A stretch of 64,000 bases of DNA from Pontibacter ruber (GCF_023630205.1 NZ_JALPRR010000001.1:434001-498000); one strand, 5' to 3'; positions 42,824 through 56,140 are shown, counted from the stretch's first letter. A program made the numbers and translations. The notes: a model not told the origin generated them from the sequence alone.

Positions 42824-45307
42824 ATGAGAAAATCTCTACCCCTTCTCCTGCTTCTTGTTCTGCCCTTGCTGGCCTTTGCCCAGTCTGTTACAGTACCCAG
42901 AAATGTATACTTTGCAGATATCCACCTGACCATTACGGACAGGGGGCAGCAGGAAATACAGAAAAAAGTAGACGCCCTGCACCGCAACCCTACCTACTTT
43001 CATATGAAGGTAGATCTGGCTAATGCCTACTTTCCGCTGATTGAACGCACGTTTAAAGAAGAAGGAGTTCCGGACGATTTTAAGTACCTGGCGCTACAGG
43101 AGAGCGGCCTGAGAGGAGATGCAGTTTCTACCTCCAACGCAGTGGGTTACTGGCAATTCAAGAAAGAGGCTGCATCCGACTTTAACCTGCGGATGGACAA
43201 TGTGATAGACGAGCGACGCCATATTGTTGAAGCCAGCCGTGGAGCTGCCAAATACTTTAAGCGCAGCAACAACTACTACGACAACTGGCTGATCACGCTG
43301 CTTTCGTACCTGGAGGGCTATACCGGCGCCAAAGCTTACGCCAAGCCATCCGACAAAGGTGCCAAGAGAATGGAGATCACCGACAGAACGCACCCTTACG
43401 TGCTCACGTTCCTGGCACATAAAGTAGCGTATGAGAACTTTGTAGGCAAAACGGCTACACCCGCTTTATCGCTCCGTGAAATGCGTGCCACCCCTGGGCA
43501 AAGCCTTGCTGATATTGCACTGGCAACCCAAACCGACCCTGCCGAGCTGGAGAGGTATAACAAATGGCTGCTAGGAGGTTCTATCCCTTCTGATAAAGAT
43601 TATTTTGTAATGGTACCGGTGCGCAACGGCAACGATCTTGGCTTGCTGGCCTCTACTGAAACCGCTGCTCCCGCAGTGGCTCAACCTGCTGCAAAAGCAG
43701 CTGCTGCCGCATCTGTGGTAAAGCGTAACGGATTGAATGCCCTGGTTGCCCGAAAAGGCGATACCAAAGACAAACTGGCACTTCAGGCTGGCATCACAAC
43801 GCGACAGTTCCTGAAGTATAACGACCTGCGCAGCTTCGACAAGCTGGAGGAAGGCAAGGCTTATTATACGCAGCCGAAGCGTAGCACAGCCGATGCAGAA
43901 TACCACGTAGTACAAGCCGGCGAAACCATGCAGCAGATCTCTCAGAACTACGGTATTAAGCTGCAGTACCTGCTGTTCAGAAACCGAATGGCACGTAACG
44001 AAGTGCCTGTTGCGGGCCGTGTGCTCTGGCTGCAAAAACGCCGCCCGGGCACTACGCCAGTAGAGGTGCGCGACCAAAAGCAAGCCCAGCCAAGCACGGC
44101 AAGCAGACAAACCAGCACTGCTAAAACAGCTCCGAACACACCTAAAAAAGCCACCAGTGCTGAGCAGAGCCCTGTGGAGCGGGTAAAAAGCTTTTTTGCA
44201 AAACTGAAGAAAGACCTGAACCTGGAAAAACCACAGCCGGCGCCACAACCTGAAGAAGAAACACCTGCTACAGAACCTGTACTTACATCGCCTGAGACCA
44301 GACCTGCCCAGCCTGCGGTAAGCAATAAGCCAGAGCCTGCTGTTGTAACAGAACAGAAGCAGGCTGAAAAAGTAGAGGAGGTTGAGTTGGTACTTCCTGA
44401 CACGGCGGCAACAACACAGGATACTTCCGGTCTGCCAAACAAAAAAAGTAAAGAACAGCCATTTCCTGTAAAAGCTACAGATTCAACGATTGTTTTTCAG
44501 GAGGAAGTAAAAGCACCTGCTAACCCGGAAAAAGCAACTGAAGAACAAACTGCCTATCCTTCAAAATTCCCGACCAAAGGCCAGGTAGAAGAATCGGAGG
44601 AATTTCTGGGCTATGAAAACGAGCCTGCTGTTGTAGAAGAGAAAGCGCCTGCAAAACCAATAAAACCAGCCGCTGCTCCTGCAACAAAACCTGTACCCGC
44701 TGCTGCCAAGCCAGCGCCTGCCCTCCAGGATCAGCCTGCAGTAAAGCCGGCACGACATACCGTAAAGCAGGGTGAAACTTTGTACAGCATTTCCAGAGTG
44801 TATGCAGTATCCGTTCACGACATCAGCAAGTGGAACGACCTGGGCGACACACCTTTGAAAATAGGGCAGGAACTACTGATTGCAGAGCCGCAAACGATAC
44901 CGGAGGTTACGCCTGAGGAGGAAGAAACACCAGCTGCAGCAAGCAGTGGCTATCATACAGTAGTAGCCGGTGAAACATTATTCCAGATATCGAAGAAGTA
45001 TGGCTTGTCAGTAGACGAGATCCGTACCTGGAACGGGCTTACAGGCAATGCCTTATCCCTGGGGCAGCAACTGCGCATCGTAGCTCCGGCTGCTGCTCCC
45101 TCAAAGGCTAACGAGGCTCCGGTGAAATCAGAAGGAAAAGCAAGCGGCGCCGGCAGCTCCCAGGCTTACCACACGGTAGCCCAGGGCGAAAGCATGTACC
45201 AGATTTCCCGCAAGTATGGCGTAACTATAAAAGACATTATGGAGTGGAACAGCAAATCTGATTTCAGTGTGAAGCCCGGCGAGAAACTGCTGATCAAAAG
45301 ACGCTAG
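42824..45307 (+). CDS. Membrane-bound-type lytic transglycosylase with four LysM domains
   Basis: 827 residues. The signal peptide ends at about residue 20 (LLAFAQ). The SLT/MltD catalytic domain (about 65-240) has Glu93 in LALQESGLRG and SNAVGYWQFKKEAA. LysM domains lie at about 350-400 (YHVVQAGETMQQISQ), 645-690, 705-752 and 780-827. The first is separated from the others by a 240-residue Pro/Ala/Glu/Lys-rich linker, likely flexible. It cleaves peptidoglycan glycan strands to 1,6-anhydroMurNAc products, and LysM holds it on the wall. It is monocistronic, followed by a terminator inside a family D tract pair. Confidence 0.95.
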   Translation: MRKSLPLLLLLVLPLLAFAQSVTVPRNVYFADIHLTITDRGQQEIQKKVDALHRNPTYFHMKVDLANAYFPLIERTFKEEGVPDDFKYLALQESGLRGDAVSTSNAVGYWQFKKEAASDFNLRMDNVIDERRHIVEASRGAAKYFKRSNNYYDNWLITLLSYLEGYTGAKAYAKPSDKGAKRMEITDRTHPYVLTFLAHKVAYENFVGKTATPALSLREMRATPGQSLADIALATQTDPAELERYNKWLLGGSIPSDKDYFVMVPVRNGNDLGLLASTETAAPAVAQPAAKAAAAASVVKRNGLNALVARKGDTKDKLALQAGITTRQFLKYNDLRSFDKLEEGKAYYTQPKRSTADAEYHVVQAGETMQQISQNYGIKLQYLLFRNRMARNEVPVAGRVLWLQKRRPGTTPVEVRDQKQAQPSTASRQTSTAKTAPNTPKKATSAEQSPVERVKSFFAKLKKDLNLEKPQPAPQPEEETPATEPVLTSPETRPAQPAVSNKPEPAVVTEQKQAEKVEEVELVLPDTAATTQDTSGLPNKKSKEQPFPVKATDSTIVFQEEVKAPANPEKATEEQTAYPSKFPTKGQVEESEEFLGYENEPAVVEEKAPAKPIKPAAAPATKPVPAAAKPAPALQDQPAVKPARHTVKQGETLYSISRVYAVSVHDISKWNDLGDTPLKIGQELLIAEPQTIPEVTPEEEETPAAASSGYHTVVAGETLFQISKKYGLSVDEIRTWNGLTGNALSLGQQLRIVAPAAAPSKANEAPVKSEGKASGAGSSQAYHTVAQGESMYQISRKYGVTIKDIMEWNSKSDFSVKPGEKLLIKRR

Positions 45308-45426
45308 ACTTTAGATATTAGACCAATACAACAGAAAGGCCAGCACAAGAGCTGGCCTTTCTGTTTATAGTGATTTCCGTTTTGATCGTTTGTCTAACGT
45401 CTAATATTTAGCGTCTAACGTCTAAC
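45308..45426. repeat. Family D tract pair bracketing a terminator
   Basis: The left tract GCTAGACTTTAGATATTAGA begins at the stop codon; right tract TAACGTCTAATATTTAGCGT and repeats (45395-45426). The terminator lies between. The left half also occurs alone at 11217. Confidence 0.7.
45330..45366. terminator. Bidirectional terminator (transglycosylase/MFS)
   Basis: AACAGAAAGGCCAGC pairs with GCTGGCCTTTCTGTT around ACAAGA. Confidence 0.88.
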
Positions 45427-46755
45427 TCACCTTTCCTCCGGCGGGGCCGTCAGGTTAGAAGCTGTTTGCAGGCCCGTAGCAATTTCGGGCACAATGCCCA
45501 GGCGCTGGTAAATTGGCCATACCATTTGCCGGAGCTTGTTTAGCTGAACTGCGAACGGAATGATACTTATTGTACATAAAAGTCCGCAGGCTGCCAGGGT
45601 ATAGTTTACTCCGATCAGTTCAGCCACCGAGCCGGCCAGCATACTTCCTACCGGTGCCATGCCCATAAAAGCCGTTGCATACAGGCTCATTACCCTGCCC
45701 CGCTTGTCTTCATCCACAATCGTCTGGAGCAGTGTGTTACACGAGGCCATCGAAACGATCATACCAAAACCGGTGAATAACATCAGCAGCAGCGAAATGT
45801 AAAGCGTTTTGGAAAAGGAGAAAGCAATTAGTGCCGTACCGAACAGCAGCATGGTAAAGATGATCACCTTGCCTAACCCCACCACAGATTTCCGCTGCGC
45901 CAGGAACAAAGCACCTGTTAGCGCCCCTACTCCGGAGGCTCCCATCAAAAAACCAAGTGTGTTAGCGCCACCGTGCAGTATGTCGCGGGCATAAACAGGC
46001 AAGAGGACACTGAACGGCATACCAAACAAACTAAGCAACCCAACTATAAATATAAGCGCCCGGATCGGGGCAAAGTTGTAGCTGTAAACGAAGCCTTCCT
46101 GTAGCGATCGCCATACTTTATGCTCCCGTTTTACCCGCTCAAACGGCTTCAGGCGCATCAGCAGCAACGAGGCGATTACGGCAATGTAGCTAACCGCATT
46201 TATAAGTATACACATGCCCTCTCCTACTGCCGCTATCAGCACCCCTGCAATAGAGGGGCCCACCAAACGGGCCATGTTGAATAGGGATGAATTAAGTGCA
46301 ATGCCATTGCTTAGGTCTTCGCGCCGCTCTACCATCTGCACCACAAAAGCCTGTCGGGTTGCGATGTCGAAGGCGTTGATCACACCTAAAAAAGCGCTTA
46401 ACGTAAGCACATGCCAGATCTGTATCGAGTTAGTTAGTACCAGGGCGGCCAGCGTAGAAGCCTGTAACATAGAAAGCGCCTGCGTTACCACCAGCACCTT
46501 GCGCCGCTCAAACTTATCAGCAATTACACCAGCAAAAGGCCCAAGTATAAACGAGGGGATTTGGCTGGAGAAGGTAACAGCACCCAGCAGGAAAACAGAA
46601 TCGGTAAGGCGGTACACCAGCCAGCTCAGCGCGATCTGCTGCATCCAGGTGCCGATAAGCGAAATGCCCTGCCCCACAAAAAAGAGCCTGTAGTTGCGAT
46701 ACTGCAAGGCCCTGAACATCCCTCCTAGTTTACTTTCCTTCTCAACTGCTTCCAT
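45427..46755 (-). CDS. MFS transporter, enterobactin-exporter-like (MFS_3)
   Basis: 442 residues with about twelve membrane segments. NYRLFFVGQGISLIGTWMQ at the N-terminus, VIADKFERRKVLV (motif A) after segment 2 and VDEDKRGRVMSLYATAF in the second half are typical of the DUF894/EntS-like group of exporters. The substrate is unknown. Both repeats of the fold are intact. The gene is convergent with the transglycosylase gene and divergent from mscS; no regulator is adjacent. Confidence 0.92.
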   Translation of the reverse strand: MEAVEKESKLGGMFRALQYRNYRLFFVGQGISLIGTWMQQIALSWLVYRLTDSVFLLGAVTFSSQIPSFILGPFAGVIADKFERRKVLVVTQALSMLQASTLAALVLTNSIQIWHVLTLSAFLGVINAFDIATRQAFVVQMVERREDLSNGIALNSSLFNMARLVGPSIAGVLIAAVGEGMCILINAVSYIAVIASLLLMRLKPFERVKREHKVWRSLQEGFVYSYNFAPIRALIFIVGLLSLFGMPFSVLLPVYARDILHGGANTLGFLMGASGVGALTGALFLAQRKSVVGLGKVIIFTMLLFGTALIAFSFSKTLYISLLLMLFTGFGMIVSMASCNTLLQTIVDEDKRGRVMSLYATAFMGMAPVGSMLAGSVAELIGVNYTLAACGLLCTISIIPFAVQLNKLRQMVWPIYQRLGIVPEIATGLQTASNLTAPPEER

Positions 46756-46975
46756 AGTATGTTATAGCTGCTGTCTGTACACAGCTTTCTGCTTACGCAT
46801 CAGGCAGCCCCTTAAGTTATAAGATTCCATCCCTGCGAAATACAAATCCTTACCATAATCCAAAATTATTCTTTTCTTTTTCAGTATAACAGAAGCACAA
46901 TCAAACACATGCATCCAAACAATTCAATTTCACTTTGGTTGTATTAGTTATTCTCTACAGTATACATCATAATGC

Positions 46976-48061
46976 ATGGATGAATTATTAAAACGAGTTT
47001 ACTTCCACAATACCGTACAGGATTACCTGATCGCAATCGGAATTATCCTGCTGGGCTCGCTGCTGATTACCCTGTTCAGGCGCTCTGTCCTGACCCGGCT
47101 CCGAAAATGGACCGAAAACACCCACACCAAATTTGATAATTTTGTTGTCAGCAGCTTTGCCCGATTCGGTATTCCTGTCCTGCATTTTATAGTTATCTAC
47201 ATCGGGATCAACTACCTGACCCTGACGCCCACTGCCACCAGAGTCGTTACCATAGCCGCTACTGTGGCCATTACCTTTATGGTGATCCGGTTTGTTACCT
47301 CCACGCTGGTGCTGCTGATCCGGTCATACTTTAAAAGGAAGTACAACGATAAAAGCCACCTCAACGAGATGGGGGCCATAAGCCTGATCATCAACATTGT
47401 AGTGTGGGGCCTTGGACTTGGTTTTCTGTTCGATAACATGGGCTACGACCTGACGGCCATTATTGCCGGTCTGGGCATTGGAGGTATAGCCGTGGCGCTG
47501 GCTGCCCAGAATATACTTGGCGACCTTTTCAACTACTTTGTCATTTTCTTGGACCGTCCATTTGAAGTAGGCGACTCGATTGCAGTAGGTGACAAAAACG
47601 GTACTATTGAGCACATCGGGGTAAAAACGACACGCCTTCGAAGCCTAACCGGTGAGCAGCTCATCATCTCTAACAGCGACCTGACCAGCTCACGGATACA
47701 CAACTATAAACGCCTGGAACGCCGCAGGGTGGAGTTTACCCTTGGTGTAGCCTACGAGACTTCTATGGAGAATTTAAAAGCGATTCCGGATTTACTGAAA
47801 AAGATCATCACTGAACAGGAACAGGTGGCATTTGATCGTGCCCACTTTGCCTCCTACGGCGACTCTACACTTGATTTTGTAGTGGTTTACAACGCGCTCA
47901 CATCAGACTACAACACGCATATGGATATCAAGCAGGCAATCAACCTGCGCATCTTCCAGGAATTTCAGCAGCGGGGCATTGAGTTTGCCTACCCTACCCG
48001 AAAGCTTTTTGTGGTAAACGAGCAGCTAGAAGAGGAAAAAGAAGCGCAACGCTATAGGTAA
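46976..48061 (+). CDS. MscS-family mechanosensitive ion channel
   Basis: 361 residues. Four N-terminal membrane segments end in the pore helix GLGIGGIAVALAAQNILGDL (about 162-181), with the Gly/Ala packing typical of MscS TM3. The beta domain follows (FVIFLDRPFEVGDSIAVGDK, VEHIG-like turn, TRLRSLTGEQLIISN) and then a C-terminal alpha/beta domain. The length, longer than E. coli MscS (286), fits the YbdG/YnaI-like size class. It opens under membrane tension to release solutes. A terminator follows. Confidence 0.94.
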   Translation: MDELLKRVYFHNTVQDYLIAIGIILLGSLLITLFRRSVLTRLRKWTENTHTKFDNFVVSSFARFGIPVLHFIVIYIGINYLTLTPTATRVVTIAATVAITFMVIRFVTSTLVLLIRSYFKRKYNDKSHLNEMGAISLIINIVVWGLGLGFLFDNMGYDLTAIIAGLGIGGIAVALAAQNILGDLFNYFVIFLDRPFEVGDSIAVGDKNGTIEHIGVKTTRLRSLTGEQLIISNSDLTSSRIHNYKRLERRRVEFTLGVAYETSMENLKAIPDLLKKIITEQEQVAFDRAHFASYGDSTLDFVVVYNALTSDYNTHMDIKQAINLRIFQEFQQRGIEFAYPTRKLFVVNEQLEEEKEAQRYR

Positions 48062-48090
48062 ATCTTGGCTTAAACTTTAAAGTATAACGA

Positions 48091-48121
48091 AGCAGCGGAG
48101 ACTATTTCCGCTGCTTTTTTG
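48091..48121 (+). terminator. Terminator after mscS
   Basis: AGCAGCGGA (48091-48099) pairs with TCCGCTGCT (48107-48115), followed by T6. Confidence 0.85.
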
Positions 48122-48225
48122 TTGGTAAGTATGTTGGTAAATGGGCTGCTTTATAGTTTGGGCAGCCGCCCGTTTTTCCGTAATTTTAACATCCCGAAAA
48201 TGACTTGGGCTGCGCCAATTATGAA

Positions 48226-48378
48226 TTATAAATTATGAATTATGAATGCAGGAAAGTATGATTTTTCCCGCTTCCATAATCCTATGATATTTCTAAAACT
48301 AAAATTGGTAAAGTAGCAGCTAGAAATGGTTTTCCAGATTTGTAGTCATTCGTAATTCATAATTCGTAATTCTTAATT
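48226..48378. repeat. Family A tract pair, second copy
   Basis: Left tract AATTATGAATTATAAATTAT (48226-48248), right tract ATTCGTAATTCATAATTCGT (48348-48378), complementary in register, with about 100 bases between. Same organisation as 5848-5952. Confidence 0.7.
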
Positions 48379-48386
48379 CCCCATAA

Positions 48387-52010
<3,624 letters not shown>

Positions 52011-52011
52011 T

Positions 52012-52040
52012 TAATTTGGAGATGAGGAGATGTGAAGATG
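52012..52040 (+). repeat. Single left tract, family B
   Basis: AATTTGGAGATGAGGAGATG iteration directly after the dnaE stop; no complementary right tract nearby. Confidence 0.55.
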
Positions 52041-52062
52041 AATCTGCTCATACTTAAAAGTA

Positions 52063-52097
52063 TAAAAGGTGCGCTGCTACGGTGGCGTACCTTTTTC
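52063..52097 (+). terminator. Terminator after dnaE
   Basis: AAAGGTGCGC (52065-52074) pairs with GCGTACCTTT (52085-52094), allowing one G-T pair, then T-run. Confidence 0.75.
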
Positions 52098-52151
52098 TTT
52101 TGCGCTCATTATGCTCATCCGGACATCTCTGTCCGAAACAGCAGCATTACC

Positions 52152-52784
52152 TTAAAAAGCATACCCTAGCAACAGGCCTAGGCGAAAGTCGTGTTGTAGA
52201 GGCTTACGATATTCCATCTGTTGCTTTGTATAATTCGTTTGGCCGACCAGATCCTGGTGAAAATACTTGCCATACCCCAGGAACGTATCCAACGTGAAGC
52301 CTTTCGGAAATACCTGCTGAAAGCCTACCGTAGCACCGGCACCATAACCTACCCACCTTTCTTCTTCCCGGTCAGGTCTGTAGAAAAAGAATGGAGCTCC
52401 CCCTGTGCTCGTTCCCTCTTTTGCATTGTTTCTTCGCAGGCGATACTTAAGGAAAGGCGCTACATAAATCCCGTTAAGCGACTCTCCCTTCACATAAATT
52501 TTAAAATCAACTGTAAGGGCGTAAGCAGAAGTCGTATCCTTTTCAGACCAAGCCAATCGCTTTGGATAAGCCGTAGCTGTTATAGCCCCAGAAAAATACG
52601 AAGAGATGCGCCGCTCATAAGACAAGTTAAAAGAGCCTACCAGCAGAGGCAGTGTATTCAGCTTAACTACATTAGTCCTAGGGCTGCTGTCGGATGCCCC
52701 CTCCATACTTTGTGCATAGACTCCAAAGCTTCGAGAAAGCAACAGAGATAGAATTAGCGTTAGAAAACAAAGGTTCTTCATCAA
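52152..52784 (-). CDS. DUF3575-type outer membrane protein
   Basis: 210 residues. The signal peptide ends near residue 25 (GVYAQ). VVKLNTLPLLVGSFNLSYER is the hallmark opening of DUF3575-like proteins, followed by strand pairs (AITATAYPKRLAW, GIYVAPFLKYRLR, GYGAGATVGFQQVFPKG) and the terminal aromatic strand FRLGLLLGYAF recognised by the BAM complex. It is probably a small barrel in the outer membrane; its role is unknown. Divergent from trxA. Confidence 0.85.
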   Translation of the reverse strand: MMKNLCFLTLILSLLLSRSFGVYAQSMEGASDSSPRTNVVKLNTLPLLVGSFNLSYERRISSYFSGAITATAYPKRLAWSEKDTTSAYALTVDFKIYVKGESLNGIYVAPFLKYRLRRNNAKEGTSTGGAPFFFYRPDREEERWVGYGAGATVGFQQVFPKGFTLDTFLGYGKYFHQDLVGQTNYTKQQMEYRKPLQHDFRLGLLLGYAF

Positions 52785-53128
52785 CCTGGCCGATTAAAAG
52801 CTTATCAAAACTTAATGGTCTATACTACAATCACTTTATTCATACTTATTATTGACTAAAGATAAATATCAGATGTTAACATTGGTTCTCCTTAATGCTT
52901 GTTTTTATTCCCCCGCTTGCTTCAGAAACTTTTATTTACAACATTTGTTTATACAAATGAAATTACACCTTTAGCTACGTTCTTTCGTAAGTATAAATCT
53001 CGGATTTACGAAGGCAGCTACAGATGTAGGACAAGATGTCATGAGCTGCAGTTTGGGCTCAAATTTGACGAACCTATATTTGTTACTATATTTATAACAC
53101 AGAAATTAACCAACAAAACGCTAAAGTT
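52785..53128. other. Divergent promoter spacer (DUF3575 / trxA)
   Basis: AT-rich, no gene. The trxA promoter is at 53052-53082; no equally good promoter was found for the minus-strand gene. Confidence 0.6.
53052..53082 (+). promoter_or_regulatory. Promoter of trxA
   Basis: TTTG (53052-53055), 19 bases, TATATTTG (53075-53082); 46 bases before the ATG. Confidence 0.8.
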
Positions 53129-53455
53129 ATGGCTAACAAAGCAATAGAAATCACAGACGCTAATTTTGATGAGATCATCAATTCAGATAAACCTGTGCTG
53201 GTAGACTTTTGGGCAGAGTGGTGCGGACCATGCCGCATGGTAGGCCCGATCGTAGAAGAGCTGGCCGGTGAGTACGAAGGCAAAGCCGTTATCGGTAAAG
53301 TTGATGTAGACTCTAACCCTCAGGTTTCTGCAAAATTTGGTATCCGCAGCATCCCAACACTTTTGGTATTCAAAGGCGGTCAGGTAGTAGACAAGCAGGT
53401 AGGCGCTGTGCCTAAAAACGTGCTGTCTCAGAAACTGGATGCGCAAATGGCGTAA
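53129..53455 (+). CDS. trxA: Thioredoxin
   Basis: 108 residues, the canonical length. The redox motif WCGPC is at 31-35, preceded by VLVDFWAE (with the buried Asp) and followed by the cis-Pro segment [13 protein letters not shown]. It reduces protein disulfides in the cytoplasm using thioredoxin reductase, which is not in the window. Single gene with an exact-consensus promoter and a strong terminator; no TATACTT word in the coding region. Confidence 0.98.
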   Translation: MANKAIEITDANFDEIINSDKPVLVDFWAEWCGPCRMVGPIVEELAGEYEGKAVIGKVDVDSNPQVSAKFGIRSIPTLLVFKGGQVVDKQVGAVPKNVLSQKLDAQMA

Positions 53456-53477
53456 GCTAACGTATTATTTATATTTA

Positions 53478-53516
53478 CGCGAAAGCCTCTCCTCACAGGA
53501 GAGGCTTTCGCGTTTT
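53478..53516. terminator. Terminator after trxA (bidirectional)
   Basis: CGCGAAAGCCTCTCCT pairs perfectly with 53497-53512 around CAC; TTTTATACTT follows. Confidence 0.92.
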
Positions 53517-53520
53517 ATAC

Positions 53521-54042
53521 TTATTCTTTTTTCTTCACTACACTGATGTCGCCGTTGCGCTCGAGGCAGGCGGTGTGCACATCTTCCAAGTCGGTGCAGC
53601 CTTGCTTGCGCAAGGCCTCTTTCAGATCGTTTTCAGTAATGCTGTTTTCCCGTAGCGCCTCCTGTTGCAGCTTTCCATCCTTAATAAGCGTGATCGTTCT
53701 TCCTTTCAGAAAGTCGCTGACACTACCCCACCGCATGCTATAGGCCACAGATGCCAAAGCACGGTGCAGCAGCACGAGCACAAGCGAGGCAACGATAGTA
53801 GGAAACAAGGGAGAATTTCCGGTAATGGCACGGCTCAGCAAGGAACCATACATGATTCCCAGCACGATATCAAAGGCGGTACTTTTGCCGAAGATACGTG
53901 GGTTCCCTATCCGGATAATAGCAAGTGCGGCTAAGAAAACCACTACTGCGCGCAGAGACATCTGCCACCAGGTTAACGTGGTATCTGCAACACCAAAGGC
54001 CATGTTAAAAAATTCAGGCATACCCATCCCAAACGGAAGCAT
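53521..54042 (-). CDS. DUF421 (YetF/YcaP-type) membrane protein
   Basis: 173 residues. Two or three membrane segments (about 20-45, 55-75 and a weaker one) are followed by a small soluble domain (100-173). RIGNPRIFGKSTAFDIVLGI is the family signature and TLIKDGKLQQEALRENSIT the start of the DUF421 C-terminal domain. Members are linked to envelope stress and spore germination in other bacteria, but the activity is unknown. In-frame ATGs 5 and 7 codons later could be the true start. Confidence 0.88.
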   Translation of the reverse strand: MLPFGMGMPEFFNMAFGVADTTLTWWQMSLRAVVVFLAALAIIRIGNPRIFGKSTAFDIVLGIMYGSLLSRAITGNSPLFPTIVASLVLVLLHRALASVAYSMRWGSVSDFLKGRTITLIKDGKLQQEALRENSITENDLKEALRKQGCTDLEDVHTACLERNGDISVVKKKE

Positions 54043-54348
54043 ATCTCCGAAAGTTATAGCTACACAATGACCACAGGTTTAGATTATACTGAAATTTAGG
54101 AGCTTGCAGGAATAAACGGCGCGTTGTTACTTATCCTAAGTACCCGATTTAACGTTGTATCTAGTACCCGGCAAGGTAGCTTTTATACTTCTGGTAGCAG
54201 GCAGAAAGCTGTAGTTCCTGTTTATTTACAGGTCATTGCTAAACCCAGGGAATGAAATAAAACATCCCTTTAACTGCAAAACCCGTTGCATGTATTCAAA
54301 GTTAACGTAAAGGGTACCATCAATAAGTTTAAAATAAATTATCAGTTT
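54043..54348. other. Spacer between DUF421 and DUF5329 genes
   Basis: No gene or strong structure; one TATACTT word near 54183. Confidence 0.5.
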
Positions 54349-54753
54349 ATGTTCCGAGTAATGTTTTTTGCCATCGTTGCGCTTGCCGGCTTCACACCAT
54401 TACAGCACGTAACTGCGCAGCAAAGCAATAAAGCAACCACACAGCCTGTTTCCACTACCACGCTTTCCGAAGATCAGAAGATAGATATGTTGCTGAACTA
54501 TATCCGGGGGCTGAAAGGCGCCACCTGCATCCGTAACGGCAGCCAGCACGATCCGGCCGAGGCAGCAGACCACCTGCAGGTGAAGCGTGAAAAACATGCT
54601 TCCGAAGTAAAAACGGCAGAAGAGTTTATCCAGCATCTGGCAACTAAGTCTTCTATGTCAGGCGAATACTATACCGTGAAAATGCCCGATGGCCAGGTTG
54701 TGAGGCTGGGAGATCTGCTGAAGCGCGAGCTTAAAAGAATTGAAGGGAAATAA
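54349..54753 (+). CDS. DUF5329-like exported protein
   Basis: 134 residues from the ATG at 54349; a frame from TTG 54286 would add an unlikely basic segment before the signal peptide. The signal peptide ends near residue 23 (HVTAQQ). The mature part holds LLNYIRGLKGATCIRNGSQH, AEAADHLQVKREKHASEVKTAEEF and SGEYYTVKMPDGQVVRLGDLL, the conserved DUF5329 blocks (from memory of the family). It is probably periplasmic, function unknown. No operon partner is evident. Confidence 0.82.
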   Translation: MFRVMFFAIVALAGFTPLQHVTAQQSNKATTQPVSTTTLSEDQKIDMLLNYIRGLKGATCIRNGSQHDPAEAADHLQVKREKHASEVKTAEEFIQHLATKSSMSGEYYTVKMPDGQVVRLGDLLKRELKRIEGK

Positions 54754-54868
54754 TGCACACTTTTTCCTGTTGTAAGGAGACTTTAAGGCACATGCCCTGA
54801 GCAAAAGTGCTTTAGTTCTGCACCAAACCAGTACTATACTTTAGAATAAACACTAAACGTCTTCAGCT

Positions 54869-55231
54869 ATGCTACAACTATTAGAAGAATCAAAGGACGA
54901 TATAGTTGCTTTCCGGCTGTCCGGGGATGTGGATAAGCGAGACTACGATGTGATGTTGCCAATTCTGGAAGAAAAGATAAAGCAGTACGGCAAAATCAAG
55001 GTGTTTGCAGATGTACAGGACGTAGAAGACCTGTCGTTGCGCGCACTCTGGGACGAAATACGTTTCGACTTCAGGCACGCCGCCGACTTTAAAAAGGCAG
55101 CCATCGTGGGCGACAAAAAATGGATCGACTGGCTTACGATCATGGCCTCGCCGTTTACCACCGCCAAAATCAAGTACTTTGAACCCGAGCAACGCATGCA
55201 CGCAATGAACTGGATCAAATCAGATGCCTAA
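54869..55231 (+). CDS. SpoIIAA-like (STAS-type) protein
   Basis: 120 residues. GDVDKRDYDVMLPILEEKIK, KVFADVQDV, IRFDFRHAADFKKAAIVGD and the tail AMNWIKSDA match the SpoIIAA-like/DUF3478 family, which has a STAS-like fold with a hydrophobic pocket. It lacks the phosphorylatable Ser motif of true anti-sigma antagonists, so a lipid or small-molecule binding role is as likely as a regulatory one. Alone in its unit, ended by a 23-bp terminator. Confidence 0.9.
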   Translation: MLQLLEESKDDIVAFRLSGDVDKRDYDVMLPILEEKIKQYGKIKVFADVQDVEDLSLRALWDEIRFDFRHAADFKKAAIVGDKKWIDWLTIMASPFTTAKIKYFEPEQRMHAMNWIKSDA

Positions 55232-55250
55232 GCATTGAAGTATAACTACA

Positions 55251-55303
55251 AGTATAAAAGAGAAGGGCCGGGTCATAACTACCCGGCCCTTCTCTTTTAT
55301 ACT
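55251..55303. terminator. Terminator with AGTATAA-containing arms
   Basis: 23-bp perfect stem. The left arm begins AGTATAAAAGAGAAGGG and the right arm ends TTTTATACT, so the abundant word is present in both arms. Confidence 0.92.
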
Positions 55304-55454
55304 TTGCCGCAACCACAAGTCTTTGCAGACAGGTACATCGCTTCTTTCAATGCGAAGACAGACACCCTACCTACTTCGCAAATTGAAAAGTATAGGGGAC
55401 TACCCCGGTTGGTGAAGGTTTTTAGTGCCTCTGCGCTTTTCTTATCTTCGCAGC

Positions 55455-55853
55455 ATGAAATGGATCGACAAATTGGCCTGGCTCGAACTGCAGGATGGCA
55501 AAATACTAAGCACCCGCAGCAAAGGCAAAGACACCTACTACATACCCGGAGGCAAGCGGGAAGGCAACGAAACAGATTCCGAAGCGCTGGTGCGGGAGAT
55601 AAGAGAGGAGCTAAACATAGAGCTTGAACCGGCATCCCTGACCTATGTAGGCACCTTCAGAGCCCAGGCCCACGGGCATGCTGCGGGCATTGAAGTATGC
55701 ATGACCTGCTACAGCGGCACTTATAAAGGCAACATGGTGGCAAGTTCCGAAATTGAAGAGTTCGTGTGGCTCAGCTACGCGCACAGGCAGCAGGTATCGG
55801 AAGTAGACAAACTGATCTTTGACTGGCTTTACCAGCAAGGGCTGCTCCGGTAG
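55455..55853 (+). CDS. Nudix hydrolase
   Basis: 132 residues from the ATG at 55455, which gives MKWIDKLAWLELQDGKILS, the usual short strand before the Nudix fold. The longer frame from 55425 adds only spacer sequence. The Nudix box is GGKREGNETDSEALVREIRE plus ELN (33-53), with the final Gly replaced by Asn. Metal-binding Glu residues of REIREEL are intact. Such enzymes hydrolyse nucleoside diphosphates linked to other groups; the substrate is unknown. A TATCTTCG sequence only 5 bases upstream could be a -7 box if the mRNA is leaderless. Confidence 0.88.
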   Translation: MKWIDKLAWLELQDGKILSTRSKGKDTYYIPGGKREGNETDSEALVREIREELNIELEPASLTYVGTFRAQAHGHAAGIEVCMTCYSGTYKGNMVASSEIEEFVWLSYAHRQQVSEVDKLIFDWLYQQGLLR

Positions 55854-56140
55854 GTATAAAATCAGTCCTGCCTATTGTTGCACCAGGTACTTGCTCAACA
55901 ACTTTGCTTTCGCTTAATTCAGGCATCCATCTAAAATTAACACATTGAAAAGCAGCTGTTTAATTAAAAATATAGGAATTATAAAATATTAAAGAAATTA
56001 TACCGTTTAGGCATAAAACTGTCTCTAAAGCAGCTGCCTTTTTGTTATTTTATATAGTTTAGCACCTGATCATTTACCATATTTGTAACATCAACTTATT
56101 ACTATACTATCAAAACATTCAACAACCAAAAGTAAAACAC

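Larger units (their letters stand above)
48062..48386. other. Spacer before dnaE with terminator and family A tracts
   Basis: Holds the mscS terminator and the second family A tract pair. No gene seen; the right tract ends about ten bases before the dnaE ATG, so it must lie in or beside its leader. Confidence 0.65.

Noticed and set aside
5848..48378. Short-period tracts as possible CRISPR arrays
   Set aside because: Units are 7-9 bases with no spacers of constant length and no cas genes in the window.
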